A stretch of DNA of 64,000 nt from Lysobacterales bacterium (GCA_015655355.1 JAATFG010000106.1:1-64000); one strand, 5' to 3'; counted from the stretch's first letter, positions 9,185-20,435 are shown. Numbers and translations: made by a program. Notes: generated by a model from the letters alone, not told the origin.

Positions 9185-10075
9185 ATGCACCCCACGACCC
9201 TCGCCCGCTGGCAAATCCATTTCTGCGTCCTGTTGTGGGGCATCACCGCGATCCTCGGCAAGCTGATCTCGCTTCCGGCGCTGCCGCTGGTATGGTGGCG
9301 CATGCTGTTCGTGGTGCTCGTGCTGCTGCTGTTCCCGCAGGTATGGAAAGGCCTGCGCACGCTGGGCGCGAACAACCTGCTCAAGTACGCCGGCATCGGC
9401 GCGATCGTCGCCCTGCACTGGCTCACCTTCTACGGCGCGATCAAATTGTCGAACGCCTCGGTCGGCGCGACCTGCATCGCGATGGCGCCGGCGTTCATCG
9501 CCTTCATCGAACCGTGGATCGCCAGGCGCGCGTTCTCGTGGCGCGAGCTGTTCTTCGGCGTCGCGGTGTTGCCGGGCATCGCGCTGGTGGTCGGCGGCGT
9601 GCCGCTGGGCTATCGCGCCGGCATCATCGCCGGCGCCCTGTCGGCGCTGGGCGTGGCCGTGTTCTCGTCGCTCAACAAGCGCATGAGCGGTCGCGGCGAT
9701 GCGCTTACCGTCACCGCGATCGAGATGGGCGCCGGAGTGCTGACCCTGTCGCTCCTCGCGCCGCTGATGCACTGGATTTTCCCGCCGTTCGACGGCCCGC
9801 TGCTGCTCGTGCCGAGCGCGCACGACCTGTGGCTGCTGCTGGCGCTGTCGATCCTGTGCACGCTGGTGCCGTTCGCGCTTTCATTGGTCGCGCTGCACCG
9901 ACTGAGCGCGTACACGGTGCAACTGGTGATCAACCTCGAACCGGTGTACGCGATCATCATCGCCGCGCTGTTCCTCGGCGAGACGCACGAGCTGACGCCG
10001 AAGTTCTATGCTGGCGTCGCCATCGTGATGGCCGCGGTGTTCCTGCAACCGGTGTTCGCGCACCGCAAGGATTGA
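9185..10075 (+). CDS. EamA-family (DMT superfamily) transporter
   Basis: Inner-membrane permease of 296 residues with about ten helices arranged as two EamA repeats. The first begins IHFCVLLWGITAILGKLISL; the second ends with VYAIIIAALFLGETHELTP, a typical EamA repeat end. The start at 9185 is preferred over an in-frame ATG at 9128, which would add a non-hydrophobic leader. The substrate is unknown. It is convergent with rluF, only 1 bp separating the two stop codons. Confidence 0.9.
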   Translation: MHPTTLARWQIHFCVLLWGITAILGKLISLPALPLVWWRMLFVVLVLLLFPQVWKGLRTLGANNLLKYAGIGAIVALHWLTFYGAIKLSNASVGATCIAMAPAFIAFIEPWIARRAFSWRELFFGVAVLPGIALVVGGVPLGYRAGIIAGALSALGVAVFSSLNKRMSGRGDALTVTAIEMGAGVLTLSLLAPLMHWIFPPFDGPLLLVPSAHDLWLLLALSILCTLVPFALSLVALHRLSAYTVQLVINLEPVYAIIIAALFLGETHELTPKFYAGVAIVMAAVFLQPVFAHRKD

Positions 10076-10076
10076 T

Positions 10077-10799
10077 TCACCAGTCTTTCTGATCGGGCAA
10101 CAACCCGCGCAACTCCGCGTCGCTGAGGTTGCGCCACTGGCCGGGCTTGAGCACGCCGAGCTTGATGTTGTCGATGCGCACGCGGCGCAGTTGCTTGACC
10201 CGATAACCGAACTCGGCGCTCATCAGGCGGATTTGCCGGTTCAGGCCCTGCGTCAACGTGATCCGGAAACCGAACGGCGCGATGCGCGCGGTACGGCACG
10301 GCAACGTCATCTGCCCATGGATGCGCACGCCCTTGGCCATGCCGCTCAAGAACTGCGGCGTCACCGGCTTGTTCACGCCGACGAGATATTCCTTCTCGTG
10401 GCCGTTTTCCTTGCGCAGGATCCGGTTGACGATGTCGCCGTTGCTGGTCAGCAGGATCAGGCCTTCGGAATCCTTGTCGAGCCGACCGATCGGGAAGACG
10501 CGCTGCTCGTGGCCGACGAAATCGACGATGTTGCCCTTCACCGAGGTGTCGGTGGTGCAGGTGACGCCTTCCGGCTTGAACAGCGCGATGTAGACGTGGC
10601 GGCGCTTGCCGGCCTTGGCCTTGCGGATTTTCAGCGCTTCGCCGTCGATGCGCACGTCGTCGCCGGCCTCGACCAGGGTGCCGATGCCGGCGATTTCGCC
10701 ATTGACGCTGACACGCTGCTGTTCGATCAGGTCATCGGCTTCGCGCCGCGAGCAGTGCCCGGAATCGGCGATGTACTTGTTGAGGCGGATGGCTTCCAT
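10077..10799 (-). CDS. rluF: 23S rRNA pseudouridine synthase, RluF type
   Basis: RsuA/RluB/RluF-family enzyme of 240 residues that isomerises a uridine in 23S rRNA (position 2604 in E. coli). An N-terminal S4 RNA-binding domain (about 4-62, with CSRREADDLIEQQRVSVNG) precedes the catalytic domain. The catalytic motif is GRLDKDSEG with Asp108. KGNIVDFVGHEQRVFPIGRL and GLNRQIRLMSAEFGYRVKQL match RluF better than RluB or RsuA. The ATG at 10799 removes a long upstream open frame that is antisense noise. Confidence 0.93.
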   Translation of the reverse strand: MEAIRLNKYIADSGHCSRREADDLIEQQRVSVNGEIAGIGTLVEAGDDVRIDGEALKIRKAKAGKRRHVYIALFKPEGVTCTTDTSVKGNIVDFVGHEQRVFPIGRLDKDSEGLILLTSNGDIVNRILRKENGHEKEYLVGVNKPVTPQFLSGMAKGVRIHGQMTLPCRTARIAPFGFRITLTQGLNRQIRLMSAEFGYRVKQLRRVRIDNIKLGVLKPGQWRNLSDAELRGLLPDQKDW

Positions 10800-10825
10800 C
10801 CGTGCATTATCGCGCAAAGCGGCAG

Positions 10826-13270
10826 TCAGGCCGCCGCTTCCGGTTTCTTGCGCGGCGGGCGGCGCTCGATGAATTCCTCCAGCGGCGTCGGCCGGTGGAT
10901 GCCGTAGCCCTGCGCGTAATCGATGCCGATCCCGGCGAGCTGGCGCGCGACCAGTTCCGATTCGATGCCCTCGGCGATGGTGATCTTGCCCAGCGCGCGC
11001 GCGATCTGGCTCATCGAGCGCACCAGCACCAGGTCCGATTCGTTCTCGGCCAGGTCGGACACGAACACGCTGTCGATCTTGACGATGTCCACCGGCAGCG
11101 ATTTCAGGTAGCCGAACGACGAAAGCCCGCTGCCGAAGTCGTCGAGCGCGACCTTGCAGCCGCGCTGGCGGATCGCGTCGATGAAACGGCGCGCATCGGC
11201 CAGGTTCGAGATCATCGCCGTCTCGGTGATCTCGAAGCACAGCTTGCGCGCGACGTTCGGCGCCGCATCGAGCTGGCCGGCCACGTACGCGCGGAACGCC
11301 GGGTCGGCGATCGATTGCGCGGACACGTTGATGTGGCACAGTTGCAGGCGGTTGAGGTGCGCCGGGTCGCTGCGCAATTCGTCGAGCACCGCATTGAACA
11401 CGTAGCGGTCGACGACGGCCGCTTGCCCGAAACGCTCCATCGCGGCGAGGAACTTGCCCGGCGTGTGGATTTCGCCCTCGCGGTCGCGCAGGCGGGTCAG
11501 CACTTCGTAGCGCAGGCCGCCGTTGCCGCCGAGCGCGTCGATGCGCTGCGCGTACAGCAGCAGGCGGTTCTCGCCGATCGCGCTCTGCGCGCTGGCGACC
11601 CATTCCAGTTCGCTGCGCCGCCGCGCCAGGGTTTCGTCGGTGTCGCGATAGCTGCGGATGCGGTTGCGGCCTTCCTCCTTGGCCAGGTAGCAGGCCGCGT
11701 CGGCGGCATGCAGCACCCATTCGACGTCGGCGGAAGCCGCATCCACCTGCACCAGGCCGACGCTGCAATTGAGCGGGAAGGTGCGCCCGTCCCAGTGGAA
11801 CACGCTGCGCCCGAGCGCGTCGTGCAGGCACCCCATCACCTGCTCGCCCTCCTCCAGCGCGGTGTTGCGCAACAGCACCGCGAATTCGTCGCCGCCGAGG
11901 CGCCCGACCCAGTCGCCTTCGCGCAGCCGCATCGCGATCATGTCGCCGAACTGGCACAGGAAGCGGTCGCCCGCCGCGTGCCCGCAGGTGTCGTTGATCA
12001 GCTTGAACTGGTCCAGGTCGAGGAAGCACAGGACGTGGGCCTGGCCACTGGCGGCGATGCCATCGAGCACCCGTTCGAGCCGGCGCACGATCTCGCGCCG
12101 GTTGATCAGGCCGGTGAGCTCGTCGTGGGCGGCCTGGTGGGCGATCTCGCGCTGCAGCTCGTGCGCGTCGGAAATGTCTTCCAGCATCACGAACAACTGG
12201 TCGCCGCCGTCGCCCGGCGCGCCGACCGTGGACGCGGTCCAGCGCACCCAGCGCGCGCCGCCGTCGCGGCTGAGCAGCCTGCGTTCGCCCGGTTTGGCGA
12301 GGCCGGCGAAGTCGAGGCTGCCGTCCGCACCGAGGTCGAGGTCGTCGGCGTGCATCACCTTCTGCAGCTTCAGGTGGCGCAGCGCGTGCAGCGGCAGGCC
12401 GAGGATGCGCGCGACCGCCTCGTTGGCCTGGGTGAAGCGGCCTTCCGCATCGATCTTGAGCATGCCGACCGCGGCCTGGTGGAAGGCGCGCTGGAACTCG
12501 ACCTCGCTGTCGCGCACCTGGCGCAAGGTGCGGCGCATCGTCCACGTCGCATACCACGCCAGCAGGACGAAGACGAGCGTGGCGAAGCCGAGCAAGGCCG
12601 CGCGCAGCACGTCGCCGCCTTCGGCCAGTTGGCGCGAGAATTCGATTTCCAGCGGCTGCACCGCGGTGTCGATGCGGTTCAATTCGTCGATGTAGCGGCG
12701 CTTGTCGGCCGCGCCCAACTTCTTCTGCGCGCGCTGTTGCAGTTCGTCGGCCATCTGGCCGAGGCGCAACACCTGCGGCTCGGCGGTTTTCCACTGCATG
12801 ATCGCGTCGCGGAAATACGGCAGCGCGCGGCCGAGGCGATAGGTGCGAAGCAGGCGATCGACGTCTTCGGCATAGTCGGCCATGCGCGCGCCTTCGCGTG
12901 CACGGGCCAGGTCCACCGGCGAGGCATCGAGCGCATCGCGCGCCTGCCTGTCGCCTTCGATCACGCGCATCGCGTCGCGCACCTTCTGCAGCTCGGCCGG
13001 GTCGCCGTGATCGATGTACAGGTACAGCGACTTCACCGCCTGGCTTTGCGCGCGCGACCAGTTGCCTTCGGCACGCACGAACGCGGTGACGCCGGCCTGC
13101 ACTTCGAGGATGCCGATGATCACCAACTCGCACAGCGCGACCAGCAACACCAGCAGGAACACGCGTTGCGGCAAGCGCCGCAACGTGCGCGCCGGGCGCG
13201 GCTTGCCGTGCTTTGTCTGCGCTGAATCCTGCGCTGCTGCCATCATGGCCCGTCCGTGCGATTCCCCCAT
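10826..13270 (-). CDS. Membrane PAS-GGDEF-EAL cyclic-di-GMP enzyme
   Basis: Bifunctional c-di-GMP turnover protein of 814 residues. Membrane helices near 37-57 and 224-242 flank a helical periplasmic sensor region. A PAS domain follows (about 255-370), then GGDEF (about 380-545) with intact GGDEF at 459-463 and the inhibitory I-site REGD at 450-453, then an EAL domain (about 560-805). The EAL signature reads EVL, keeping the catalytic Glu; DDFGSGLSSFGYLKSL, VKIDSVF and IAEGIE are also kept. Both activities look possible, with phosphodiesterase output perhaps dominant under product inhibition. The gene stands alone. Confidence 0.93.
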   Translation of the reverse strand: MGESHGRAMMAAAQDSAQTKHGKPRPARTLRRLPQRVFLLVLLVALCELVIIGILEVQAGVTAFVRAEGNWSRAQSQAVKSLYLYIDHGDPAELQKVRDAMRVIEGDRQARDALDASPVDLARAREGARMADYAEDVDRLLRTYRLGRALPYFRDAIMQWKTAEPQVLRLGQMADELQQRAQKKLGAADKRRYIDELNRIDTAVQPLEIEFSRQLAEGGDVLRAALLGFATLVFVLLAWYATWTMRRTLRQVRDSEVEFQRAFHQAAVGMLKIDAEGRFTQANEAVARILGLPLHALRHLKLQKVMHADDLDLGADGSLDFAGLAKPGERRLLSRDGGARWVRWTASTVGAPGDGGDQLFVMLEDISDAHELQREIAHQAAHDELTGLINRREIVRRLERVLDGIAASGQAHVLCFLDLDQFKLINDTCGHAAGDRFLCQFGDMIAMRLREGDWVGRLGGDEFAVLLRNTALEEGEQVMGCLHDALGRSVFHWDGRTFPLNCSVGLVQVDAASADVEWVLHAADAACYLAKEEGRNRIRSYRDTDETLARRRSELEWVASAQSAIGENRLLLYAQRIDALGGNGGLRYEVLTRLRDREGEIHTPGKFLAAMERFGQAAVVDRYVFNAVLDELRSDPAHLNRLQLCHINVSAQSIADPAFRAYVAGQLDAAPNVARKLCFEITETAMISNLADARRFIDAIRQRGCKVALDDFGSGLSSFGYLKSLPVDIVKIDSVFVSDLAENESDLVLVRSMSQIARALGKITIAEGIESELVARQLAGIGIDYAQGYGIHRPTPLEEFIERRPPRKKPEAAA

Positions 13271-13374
13271 CCGGGAGGATGGCTTGAATCTAGCAAGAAT
13301 CGGACGAGGCCGCCGGCTCCGGCGCAGCGCCGGGCGCGCAAAAAGTGACGCGCCTCACGCTATCGGCGAGGCCG

Positions 13375-13830
13375 TCATCCGCCGCGCGGCGCACCCTTGC
13401 GTGGCGGGCGTGCGGTTTGCGGGCGGAAGTTTCCCTTCGCGCCCGATTTGCGCGGCGGCTCGTCGCCGCCTTCGTGCGCATCCTCGCCGACCTTGCGGAT
13501 GCGCAGTTGCTGCCCGGCCACCCACACTTTCTTCAAGTGGGTCAGCGTCTCGCGCGGCATGCCCTCGGGCAAATCGATCACGCTGTAGTCGTCGAAGATG
13601 TCGATGCGGCCGATGTACTTGCTGTCCAGGCCGGCTTCGTTGGCGATCGCGCCGACGATGTTCGCCGGCTTCACTTGATGCTCGTGGCCGACCTCGATGC
13701 GGAAGCTTTCCATGCCCACTTCCGGTTCGCCGCGCGGCGCCACCGGCTTCTTGTCGCGACGCGGTTTGTCGGAAGGCTTGCCGTCGAAGAACACGTCGAG
13801 GTCGCCGCTCTTGCTGATGCGCGGGCCGCG
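13375..13830 (-). pseudogene. Detached C-terminal RNA-binding region of the DEAD-box helicase
   Basis: This stretch continues the helicase frame after the in-frame TAA at 13831-13833. It encodes GPRISKSGDLDVFFDGKPSD and then a DbpA/CsdA-type RNA-binding domain (EVGHEHQVKPANIVGAIANE, IGRIDIFDDYSVIDLPEG), ending in a basic PPRKGAPRGG tail. It has no convincing ribosome binding site; the only early start is a GTG at 13794. Reading frame and domain order are exactly those of an intact CsdA-like helicase, so this is the tail of a nonsense-interrupted gene unless the stop is a sequencing error or is read through. Confidence 0.85.
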
Positions 13831-15318
<1,488 letters not shown>

Positions 15319-15428
15319 GGCGGGCTGCCGGCGCAATAAGGCAGCGTATTGTGCGCCTTGTCGCAGGTTTTTGCCCGACAGGGTGGTTCAGCGCGTGATT
15401 TTTCGCCTGCCGCCGCGAATCACCCGAC

Positions 15429-15950
15429 ATGGACACAATGCACGACACCCGACCGGAGCACGCCGTGGATTCGCAGGCGCAATTCGCCGATTTGCTGCAA
15501 CGGCACCGCGGCATCGTGCTGAAGGTCGCGCACGGCTACGCATGGCAGGCCGAAGACCGCGCCGACCTGGCCCAGGAAATCGCCGCGCAGGCGTGGCGTG
15601 CGTTCGCCCGCTACGACGCATCCAGGCCGTTTTCGACCTGGCTGTACCGCATCGCGTTGAACGTGGCGATTTCCTTCGTGCGTGAAAACAGCCAGCGCAT
15701 CCGCCACGACGTGGCGCTGGACCCGGAGCTGCACGACGTCGCCGACCACACCGCCAGCCCCGAACGCGAACAACAAGTGCAAGTGCTGTACCGCTTCATC
15801 CAGCGCCAGGCGCCGCTGGAACGCGCCTTGTTGCTGCTGTACCTGGACGGGCACGCCAACCGCGACATCGCCGACGTGCTCGGCATCGGCGAAAGCAACG
15901 TGGGCACCAAGATCAACCGGCTGAAACAACGCTTGCGTGACGAACTTTGA
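15429..15950 (+). CDS. ECF-type RNA polymerase sigma factor
   Basis: Alternative sigma factor of 173 residues. Region 2 (about 20-85) includes DLAQEIAAQAWRAFARYDAS and FSTWLYRIALNVA; region 4 (about 115-170) includes LLLYLDGHANRDIADVLGI and a final basic helix. It is divergent from the helicase gene. The downstream membrane-protein gene overlaps its 3' end, which is how many ECF sigma factors are joined to their anti-sigma partner. An ATG at 15438 is an alternative start. Confidence 0.93.
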   Translation: MDTMHDTRPEHAVDSQAQFADLLQRHRGIVLKVAHGYAWQAEDRADLAQEIAAQAWRAFARYDASRPFSTWLYRIALNVAISFVRENSQRIRHDVALDPELHDVADHTASPEREQQVQVLYRFIQRQAPLERALLLLYLDGHANRDIADVLGIGESNVGTKINRLKQRLRDEL

Positions 15951-16617
15951 CAAGGCCACCGACATGGAAACCATTATGGACAACGACGCACTGAAATCCG
16001 CCTGGCAGGACTTGAGCCGGCGCATCGAACGCCAAGACACCATCAACCTGCAACTGCTGCGGGAGCGCAAGCTGGACAAGGTGCGCTCGAACATGCGACG
16101 GATGTACTGGGGCAAGATCGCGCAAATCATGTTTGGCGACGCGCTGATTTTTTTCGGCATCACGACCGGCATCCACCATCACGCCGAACCTCATCTGCTG
16201 GCCTGCAGCGCCTTCATGCTGGCCTACGGCGTGCTGACCGTGGTATTCGGCGGCGTGACTCTCGGAAAAATCTCCAATATCGACTACACCGCGCCCGTGC
16301 TGGACATCCAGAAGCGCGTCGTCGCCCTGCGGCGAATCCATCGCATCGCCAATCAGTGTCTGGGTCTGCCGTGGTGGTTTCTGTGGATCGCCATTTTCGT
16401 GCTGGAAATGAAGGCCAACATGGGCATCGATCTGTTCGCCGCCGCACCCGCTTTCCTTTGGGTCAGCGGCGCAATCGGCATTGTCGGATTCATCGCGACC
16501 CTTGGGTGCTTTCGCCGTCGCAATGCCCGCTTGGACGATGCGACGCACGACACGCCGCGCAGCCTGCGCGATGCAAAAAGCATGTTGGATGAACTGTGCG
16601 AATTCGAGCGCGAATGA
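15937..16617 (+). CDS. Membrane protein coupled to the ECF sigma factor
   Basis: A 226-residue protein overlapping the sigma gene by 14 bp (a second in-frame ATG at 15964 would avoid the overlap). The N-terminal 60 residues are charged and helical (DALKSAWQDLSRRIERQD); about four membrane segments follow (near 70-90, 92-112, 148-165 and 172-195), then a short charged tail. No zinc-binding anti-sigma motif is visible. Position suggests it senses at the membrane and binds or releases the sigma factor; that is inference from context only. Confidence 0.82.
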   Translation: MTNFDKATDMETIMDNDALKSAWQDLSRRIERQDTINLQLLRERKLDKVRSNMRRMYWGKIAQIMFGDALIFFGITTGIHHHAEPHLLACSAFMLAYGVLTVVFGGVTLGKISNIDYTAPVLDIQKRVVALRRIHRIANQCLGLPWWFLWIAIFVLEMKANMGIDLFAAAPAFLWVSGAIGIVGFIATLGCFRRRNARLDDATHDTPRSLRDAKSMLDELCEFERE

Positions 16618-16620
16618 GCG

Positions 16621-17133
16621 CTACGCCGCGGCCATTTCCGCGAGCCTGGCGATGGTGTTGAGGTTGCGCCCGGTGCCGGCTTTCGCCGCGGCGATCTGCA
16701 ATTTCGACTGGCCCTGGCCACCGATGGCGCTGTAATCGACGTAGAGCTCGCGCTTGCCCAGGGCGATGCGCTCGCCGGCGTGATGCTTGAGGTTTCCCAG
16801 CGCATCGGCCGGCGGTGCGGCATCGAGGAAGAACACGATCACCCGGTTCGGCGCCGCGTCGGCGAAGGGATTGTCCGCCAGTACCTGCGCCAGCTCCGCG
16901 CCGCTGCGCAGCAACGCGCCAACCGGCTTGCCCGCATGTGCGTGCAGTGCGGCTTCAAGCTTGGCCTTGACCGCCTTCTCGCCGCCACCGCCGCGCAACA
17001 GCACGTTGCCACTGGCGATGTAGGTACGCACGTCGGCGAAGCCGGCGCGTTCGCACAGCGCGCGCAACTCGGCCATCGGCAAGGTAAAAACGCCGACGTT
17101 GACCGCGCGCAGCATGGCGACCCAGGTTTGCAT
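16621..17133 (-). CDS. DUF1697 family protein
   Basis: A 170-residue cytoplasmic protein with the characteristic start WVAMLRAVNVGVFTLPMAEL followed by VRTYIASGNVLL, both hallmarks of DUF1697. The C-terminus carries GTGRNLNTIARLAEMA, also family-typical. Biochemical function is unknown. It is convergent with the sigma-associated gene (3 bp between stops) and divergent from the small S4 gene. Confidence 0.88.
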   Translation of the reverse strand: MQTWVAMLRAVNVGVFTLPMAELRALCERAGFADVRTYIASGNVLLRGGGGEKAVKAKLEAALHAHAGKPVGALLRSGAELAQVLADNPFADAAPNRVIVFFLDAAPPADALGNLKHHAGERIALGKRELYVDYSAIGGQGQSKLQIAAAKAGTGRNLNTIARLAEMAAA

Positions 17134-17194
17134 GCGCGCATCCTACTGCATCGCCCCACTTCATCGCCCGCGGTCGAAAGTGCACAATGCGCGC

Positions 17195-17407
17195 ATGCAG
17201 ACCATCGACTTCGATCTTGACGGCGAATTCGTCGAACTCAACCAATTGCTCAAGCTCGCCGGCATCGCCACCAGCGGCGGCGAAGGCAAGCAGATCGTCG
17301 CCAGCGGCGCGGTGCGCGTGGACGGCGCGCCCGAACTGCGCAAGACCGCGAAGATCCGCGGCGGCCAGACCGTCGAACTCGACGGGATCAGGATTCGGGT
17401 GAAGTGA
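17195..17407 (+). CDS. Small S4-domain RNA-binding protein (YbcJ-like)
   Basis: A 70-residue protein consisting of a single S4-like domain: EFVELNQLLKLAGIATSGGE, then VASGAVRVDGAPELRKTAKI. This is the YbcJ/RNA-binding S4 family, thought to bind structured RNA near the ribosome. The ATG at 17195 is picked because upstream in-frame sequence has no family similarity. It stands alone, its stop 4 bp from the convergent neighbour. Confidence 0.88.
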   Translation: MQTIDFDLDGEFVELNQLLKLAGIATSGGEGKQIVASGAVRVDGAPELRKTAKIRGGQTVELDGIRIRVK

Positions 17408-17411
17408 CGCG

Positions 17412-18212
17412 TCACTCGTCCGGGTGGCTGAGGAACTGCACGCCGAGATAGAAGATCCACGGCTTCGCTTCGCCTTGCGGCGCGGCCAGTTGCTTGCCGA
17501 ACGAGGCAAGCAGGATCCAGTGCGGCGCGATCGGATGCCGCGCGCCGAAGTTCACGATCGGCGCGCTGCCGCCGTCCCAGCTGTCGTTGAGCTCGCCGAG
17601 GCATTCCCAGCCTTGCGCGCAACCGGTCTTCGCATACACGCCGGCCTGCCAGTAATCGCCGCCGTCGACGTGGACGAGATGGCGCACCACTTCGCCGCCG
17701 AACGAAACCCCTTCGCCTTCATGCGCGACCTGCAACGGCAAGTCGAACTCGTCCTCCTGCGCGGCCAGTTCCTTGCGGCGCGCATACACCTCGGTCGAGA
17801 ACGCCTGGATCGCCACCGACACCGGCGCGTGGTCCGCTTCCTGGTCGATGAAGCGCCAGCGCAGGCCGTACTCGACCTCGGCGATGCCGCTGCTCCAGCC
17901 TTCGCCGGCGCCGTTCAACTGCGCCCATGGCGATTCGATCGACAACTGGACGCGATCGCCGAGGCCGTAATTGACATCGAAATACGGCGCGTCCAGTTCC
18001 GGTTCGCCGCCACCGAGCGCACCGAGCGCGGCAACGTTGATTTCCCAATTGTTGTTGCCGGGGGTGCCCGGATCGTTGGCGATCATCGGCGGCCCGGCCT
18101 GGGCGGACGCCTGCACCGGCACGAGTGACCCCAGCGCCAGCACAAGCGCGACGATGCGCCGGAATCCCGGGGGAAATGCGACACGCGCGGATTCGACGGA
18201 CACTTGCGGCAT
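17412..18212 (-). CDS. Predicted secreted or outer-membrane beta-rich protein
   Basis: A 266-residue protein with a signal peptide (hydrophobic core VALVLALGSLVPVQASAQA). The mature start reads GPPMIANDPGTPGNNNWEIN, resembling a widespread family of putative outer-membrane transporters related to the phenol-degradation MetA-pathway proteins. Alternating hydrophobic strands (FDVNYGLGDRVQLSIESPW, EVEYGLRWRF, WIFYLGVQFL) suggest a beta-barrel. The start at 18212 places the signal peptide properly. Function is unproven. Confidence 0.75.
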   Translation of the reverse strand: MPQVSVESARVAFPPGFRRIVALVLALGSLVPVQASAQAGPPMIANDPGTPGNNNWEINVAALGALGGGEPELDAPYFDVNYGLGDRVQLSIESPWAQLNGAGEGWSSGIAEVEYGLRWRFIDQEADHAPVSVAIQAFSTEVYARRKELAAQEDEFDLPLQVAHEGEGVSFGGEVVRHLVHVDGGDYWQAGVYAKTGCAQGWECLGELNDSWDGGSAPIVNFGARHPIAPHWILLASFGKQLAAPQGEAKPWIFYLGVQFLSHPDE

Positions 18213-18318
18213 GCGCCGATCATCGCGGCAACGCCGTCGCAACGATGTCGGACAATCGTCGTCATGCAAGCGCAGCGAAGCTCTGCGAGAATCGGCTCGA
18301 CCCACGGGAAACATTCTG

Positions 18319-19632
18319 ATGCGCCTTCGACCGTTCGCCGCTTCGTCCCTTCACGCCTTTGCCCTGCTCGTCCTCGCCGCCTGCGCCACGGCGCCGCAAG
18401 CCCCCCAATCACCTTCCGCTTCGGCGGCGCATGCCGCGCACGCGGGCAATGCGCATGTCTCGAACGTGCCGGTCCTGCTGGTGTCGATCGACGGCCTGCG
18501 CGCACAGGACGTGTCCACGATGCCGGTACTGCGGACGATCGCCGCCAACGGCGTGCACGCGACCAGCATGCGCCCGTCGTTTCCCTCGCTGACCTTCCCC
18601 AACCACTACACCCTCGTCACCGGCCTGTACCCGGACCACCACGGCATCGTCAACAACACGATGCAGGACCCGCAGCTAGGCAAGTTCGCGCTGGACCTGC
18701 GTGACGCGGTCAGCGACGGCCGCTGGTGGGGCGGCGAGCCGATCTGGAACAGCGTGCAGAAAGCCGGCGGGCATAGCGCGACGATGTTCTGGCCCGGCAG
18801 CGAAGCGAACATCCAGGGCATGCACCCGACCTACTGGAAGCCGTTCGACGCCAGCGTCACGCCGGCGCAGCGCGTGCAGCAAGTGCTGGCGTGGCTCGAT
18901 TTGCCGAAGGGCCAGCGCCCGCGACTGCTGACGTTGTATTTTGATCAAGTCGATCACTCCGAACACGAACACGGCCCGGACTCAGCCGAAGCCGATGCGG
19001 CGCGCGCGCAGATCGACGCGGCGCTGGGCCAGCTGCGCGACGGCCTGCACGCGCGCAAGCTCGACGACGCGCTGAACCTGGTGATCGTGTCCGACCACGG
19101 CATGGCCGCGGTGCCGCCCGACCACCTCGTCGCGCTGGAAGACATGGTGGCGACGGACAAGGTCGAGTTCGTCGGCACCGGCGAGATCGTCGGCATCAAT
19201 CCGCGCAGCGATGTCGCCCTGCAGAACGAATTCGACCTGAAGATCGCCCCGAAGCTGCGCGGCCGCCATGACCACTACACCTGCTGGTACAAGGAAGAGC
19301 TGCCGCTGCAATGGCATTACGGCAGCAACCCGCGCGTGCCGCAGGTGGTGTGCGCGATGGACGATGGCTGGGACGCGCTGCCACGCAGCACAGTCGAGAA
19401 GCACAAGGCCGAAGGCACCATGCACGGCGCGCACGGCTACGACCCGGCACTGCAATCGATGCAGGCCACGTTCGTTGCCGCGGGCCCTGCATTCAAGCGC
19501 GGCGTGACCCTGCCGACCTTCGACAACGTCGACGTGTATCCGCTGCTCGCCCGCCTGCTCGGCATCGACCCGGCACCGAACGACGGCGACATCGCGCCGC
19601 TGCTGCCGGCGCTGGACGACAAGACGAAATGA
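18319..19632 (+). CDS. Lipoprotein nucleotide pyrophosphatase/phosphodiesterase (NPP, alkaline phosphatase superfamily)
   Basis: Exported phosphodiesterase of 437 residues. The N-terminus ends in the lipobox LAAC with Cys22, predicting a lipid-anchored periplasmic protein. The metal and nucleophile segments are [10 protein letters not shown] (Asp58) and [20 protein letters not shown] with the presumed Thr92 nucleophile; [10 protein letters not shown] and HGAHGYDP supply further metal ligands. This matches NPP enzymes studied from Xanthomonas. Its TGA overlaps the ATG of the following ogt gene. Confidence 0.9.
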   Translation: MRLRPFAASSLHAFALLVLAACATAPQAPQSPSASAAHAAHAGNAHVSNVPVLLVSIDGLRAQDVSTMPVLRTIAANGVHATSMRPSFPSLTFPNHYTLVTGLYPDHHGIVNNTMQDPQLGKFALDLRDAVSDGRWWGGEPIWNSVQKAGGHSATMFWPGSEANIQGMHPTYWKPFDASVTPAQRVQQVLAWLDLPKGQRPRLLTLYFDQVDHSEHEHGPDSAEADAARAQIDAALGQLRDGLHARKLDDALNLVIVSDHGMAAVPPDHLVALEDMVATDKVEFVGTGEIVGINPRSDVALQNEFDLKIAPKLRGRHDHYTCWYKEELPLQWHYGSNPRVPQVVCAMDDGWDALPRSTVEKHKAEGTMHGAHGYDPALQSMQATFVAAGPAFKRGVTLPTFDNVDVYPLLARLLGIDPAPNDGDIAPLLPALDDKTK

Positions 19633-20135
19633 TCGACGCGCTGTGCGCGCAGCGGATGCCGAGCCCGGTCGGCGTGCTGACCCTGTTCGCCGACGACGCG
19701 CATCTGCGCGGCATCCGCTTCCCGCGCGAACGCCACCCGTCGAAACTCGCCGCGACCAGCGAAGGCGGCAACGCCGTGCTGCGCGAAGCGCGGGCGCAAC
19801 TCGACGGCTATTTCGCCGGAAAACTGCGCCGATTCGATTTGCCGCTGGCGCCGCAAGGCACCGAATTCCAGCGCGAAACCTGGATTATGCTGTCGCACAT
19901 TCCCTACGGCGAAACCTGGAGCTACGCGCAACTGGCCGCGCGACTCGGCAAGCCGAGCGCGCTGCGCGCGGTCGGCGCGGCGAACGGACGCAACCCGCTG
20001 CCGATCGTGCTGCCCTGCCATCGCGTGATCGGCGCCGATGGTTCGCTCACCGGCTTCGGCGGCGGCCTGGCGACCAAGCAATTCCTGTTGCAACTGGAAG
20101 GCGCGCTGCCGCGCGATCACGATTTGTTCGCCTGA
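19629..20135 (+). CDS. ogt: Methylated-DNA--protein-cysteine S-methyltransferase
   Basis: Suicide DNA-repair protein that removes alkyl groups from O6-alkylguanine. The 168-residue product has the active-site motif LPCHRVIG with acceptor Cys130, preceded by the DNA-binding [11 protein letters not shown]. The first 70 residues are the usual N-terminal domain; there is no Ada-type zinc domain. The ATG overlaps the TGA of the NPP gene, implying translational coupling, although the two functions seem unrelated. Confidence 0.95.
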   Translation: MIDALCAQRMPSPVGVLTLFADDAHLRGIRFPRERHPSKLAATSEGGNAVLREARAQLDGYFAGKLRRFDLPLAPQGTEFQRETWIMLSHIPYGETWSYAQLAARLGKPSALRAVGAANGRNPLPIVLPCHRVIGADGSLTGFGGGLATKQFLLQLEGALPRDHDLFA

Positions 20136-20138
20136 AAC

Positions 20139-20435
20139 TCAACCGCCGCGCTTGCCGAAATGCGTGGCGAGATACGCGCCGAGCAACAACCAGCCGGCGA
20201 TGAAGGCGAACAAGCCGAAGTCCAGCGCGAACGCCAGCGGCGCGACGTGCAGCAGCACGACGCCGATGGCGAGGTTGAAGCTGCCCCACAGGAAGTTGAC
20301 CCGCGCCGGGGAATCGCCGATGCCGCGCGGCTTGGCGAACGGCGTCGGGAACTTCTCCCCGCGCAGGCCGGCGGCCAGGTGCGGCAGCGCATTGCACAGG
20401 AACGCGCCGGCGAAGAAGGAGGCGATGGGGTTCAT
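20139..20435 (-). CDS. Small conserved membrane protein, function unknown
   Basis: A 98-residue protein with hydrophobic segments near 1-18, 47-66 and 69-88 and the motif RGIGDSPARVNFLWGSFNLAIG. I know similar short hypothetical membrane proteins from other proteobacteria but no function. It is convergent with ogt (3 bp between stops) and divergent from the ClC gene. The ATG at 20435 follows a GGAGCTCC stretch that could serve as ribosome binding site. Confidence 0.7.
   Translation of the reverse strand: MNPIASFFAGAFLCNALPHLAAGLRGEKFPTPFAKPRGIGDSPARVNFLWGSFNLAIGVVLLHVAPLAFALDFGLFAFIAGWLLLGAYLATHFGKRGG

Noticed and set aside
13282-13374. GC-rich inverted stretches between the helicase tail and the GGDEF-EAL gene
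   Set aside because: Stems are imperfect and lack a T-run on the transcribed strand; not a convincing terminator.
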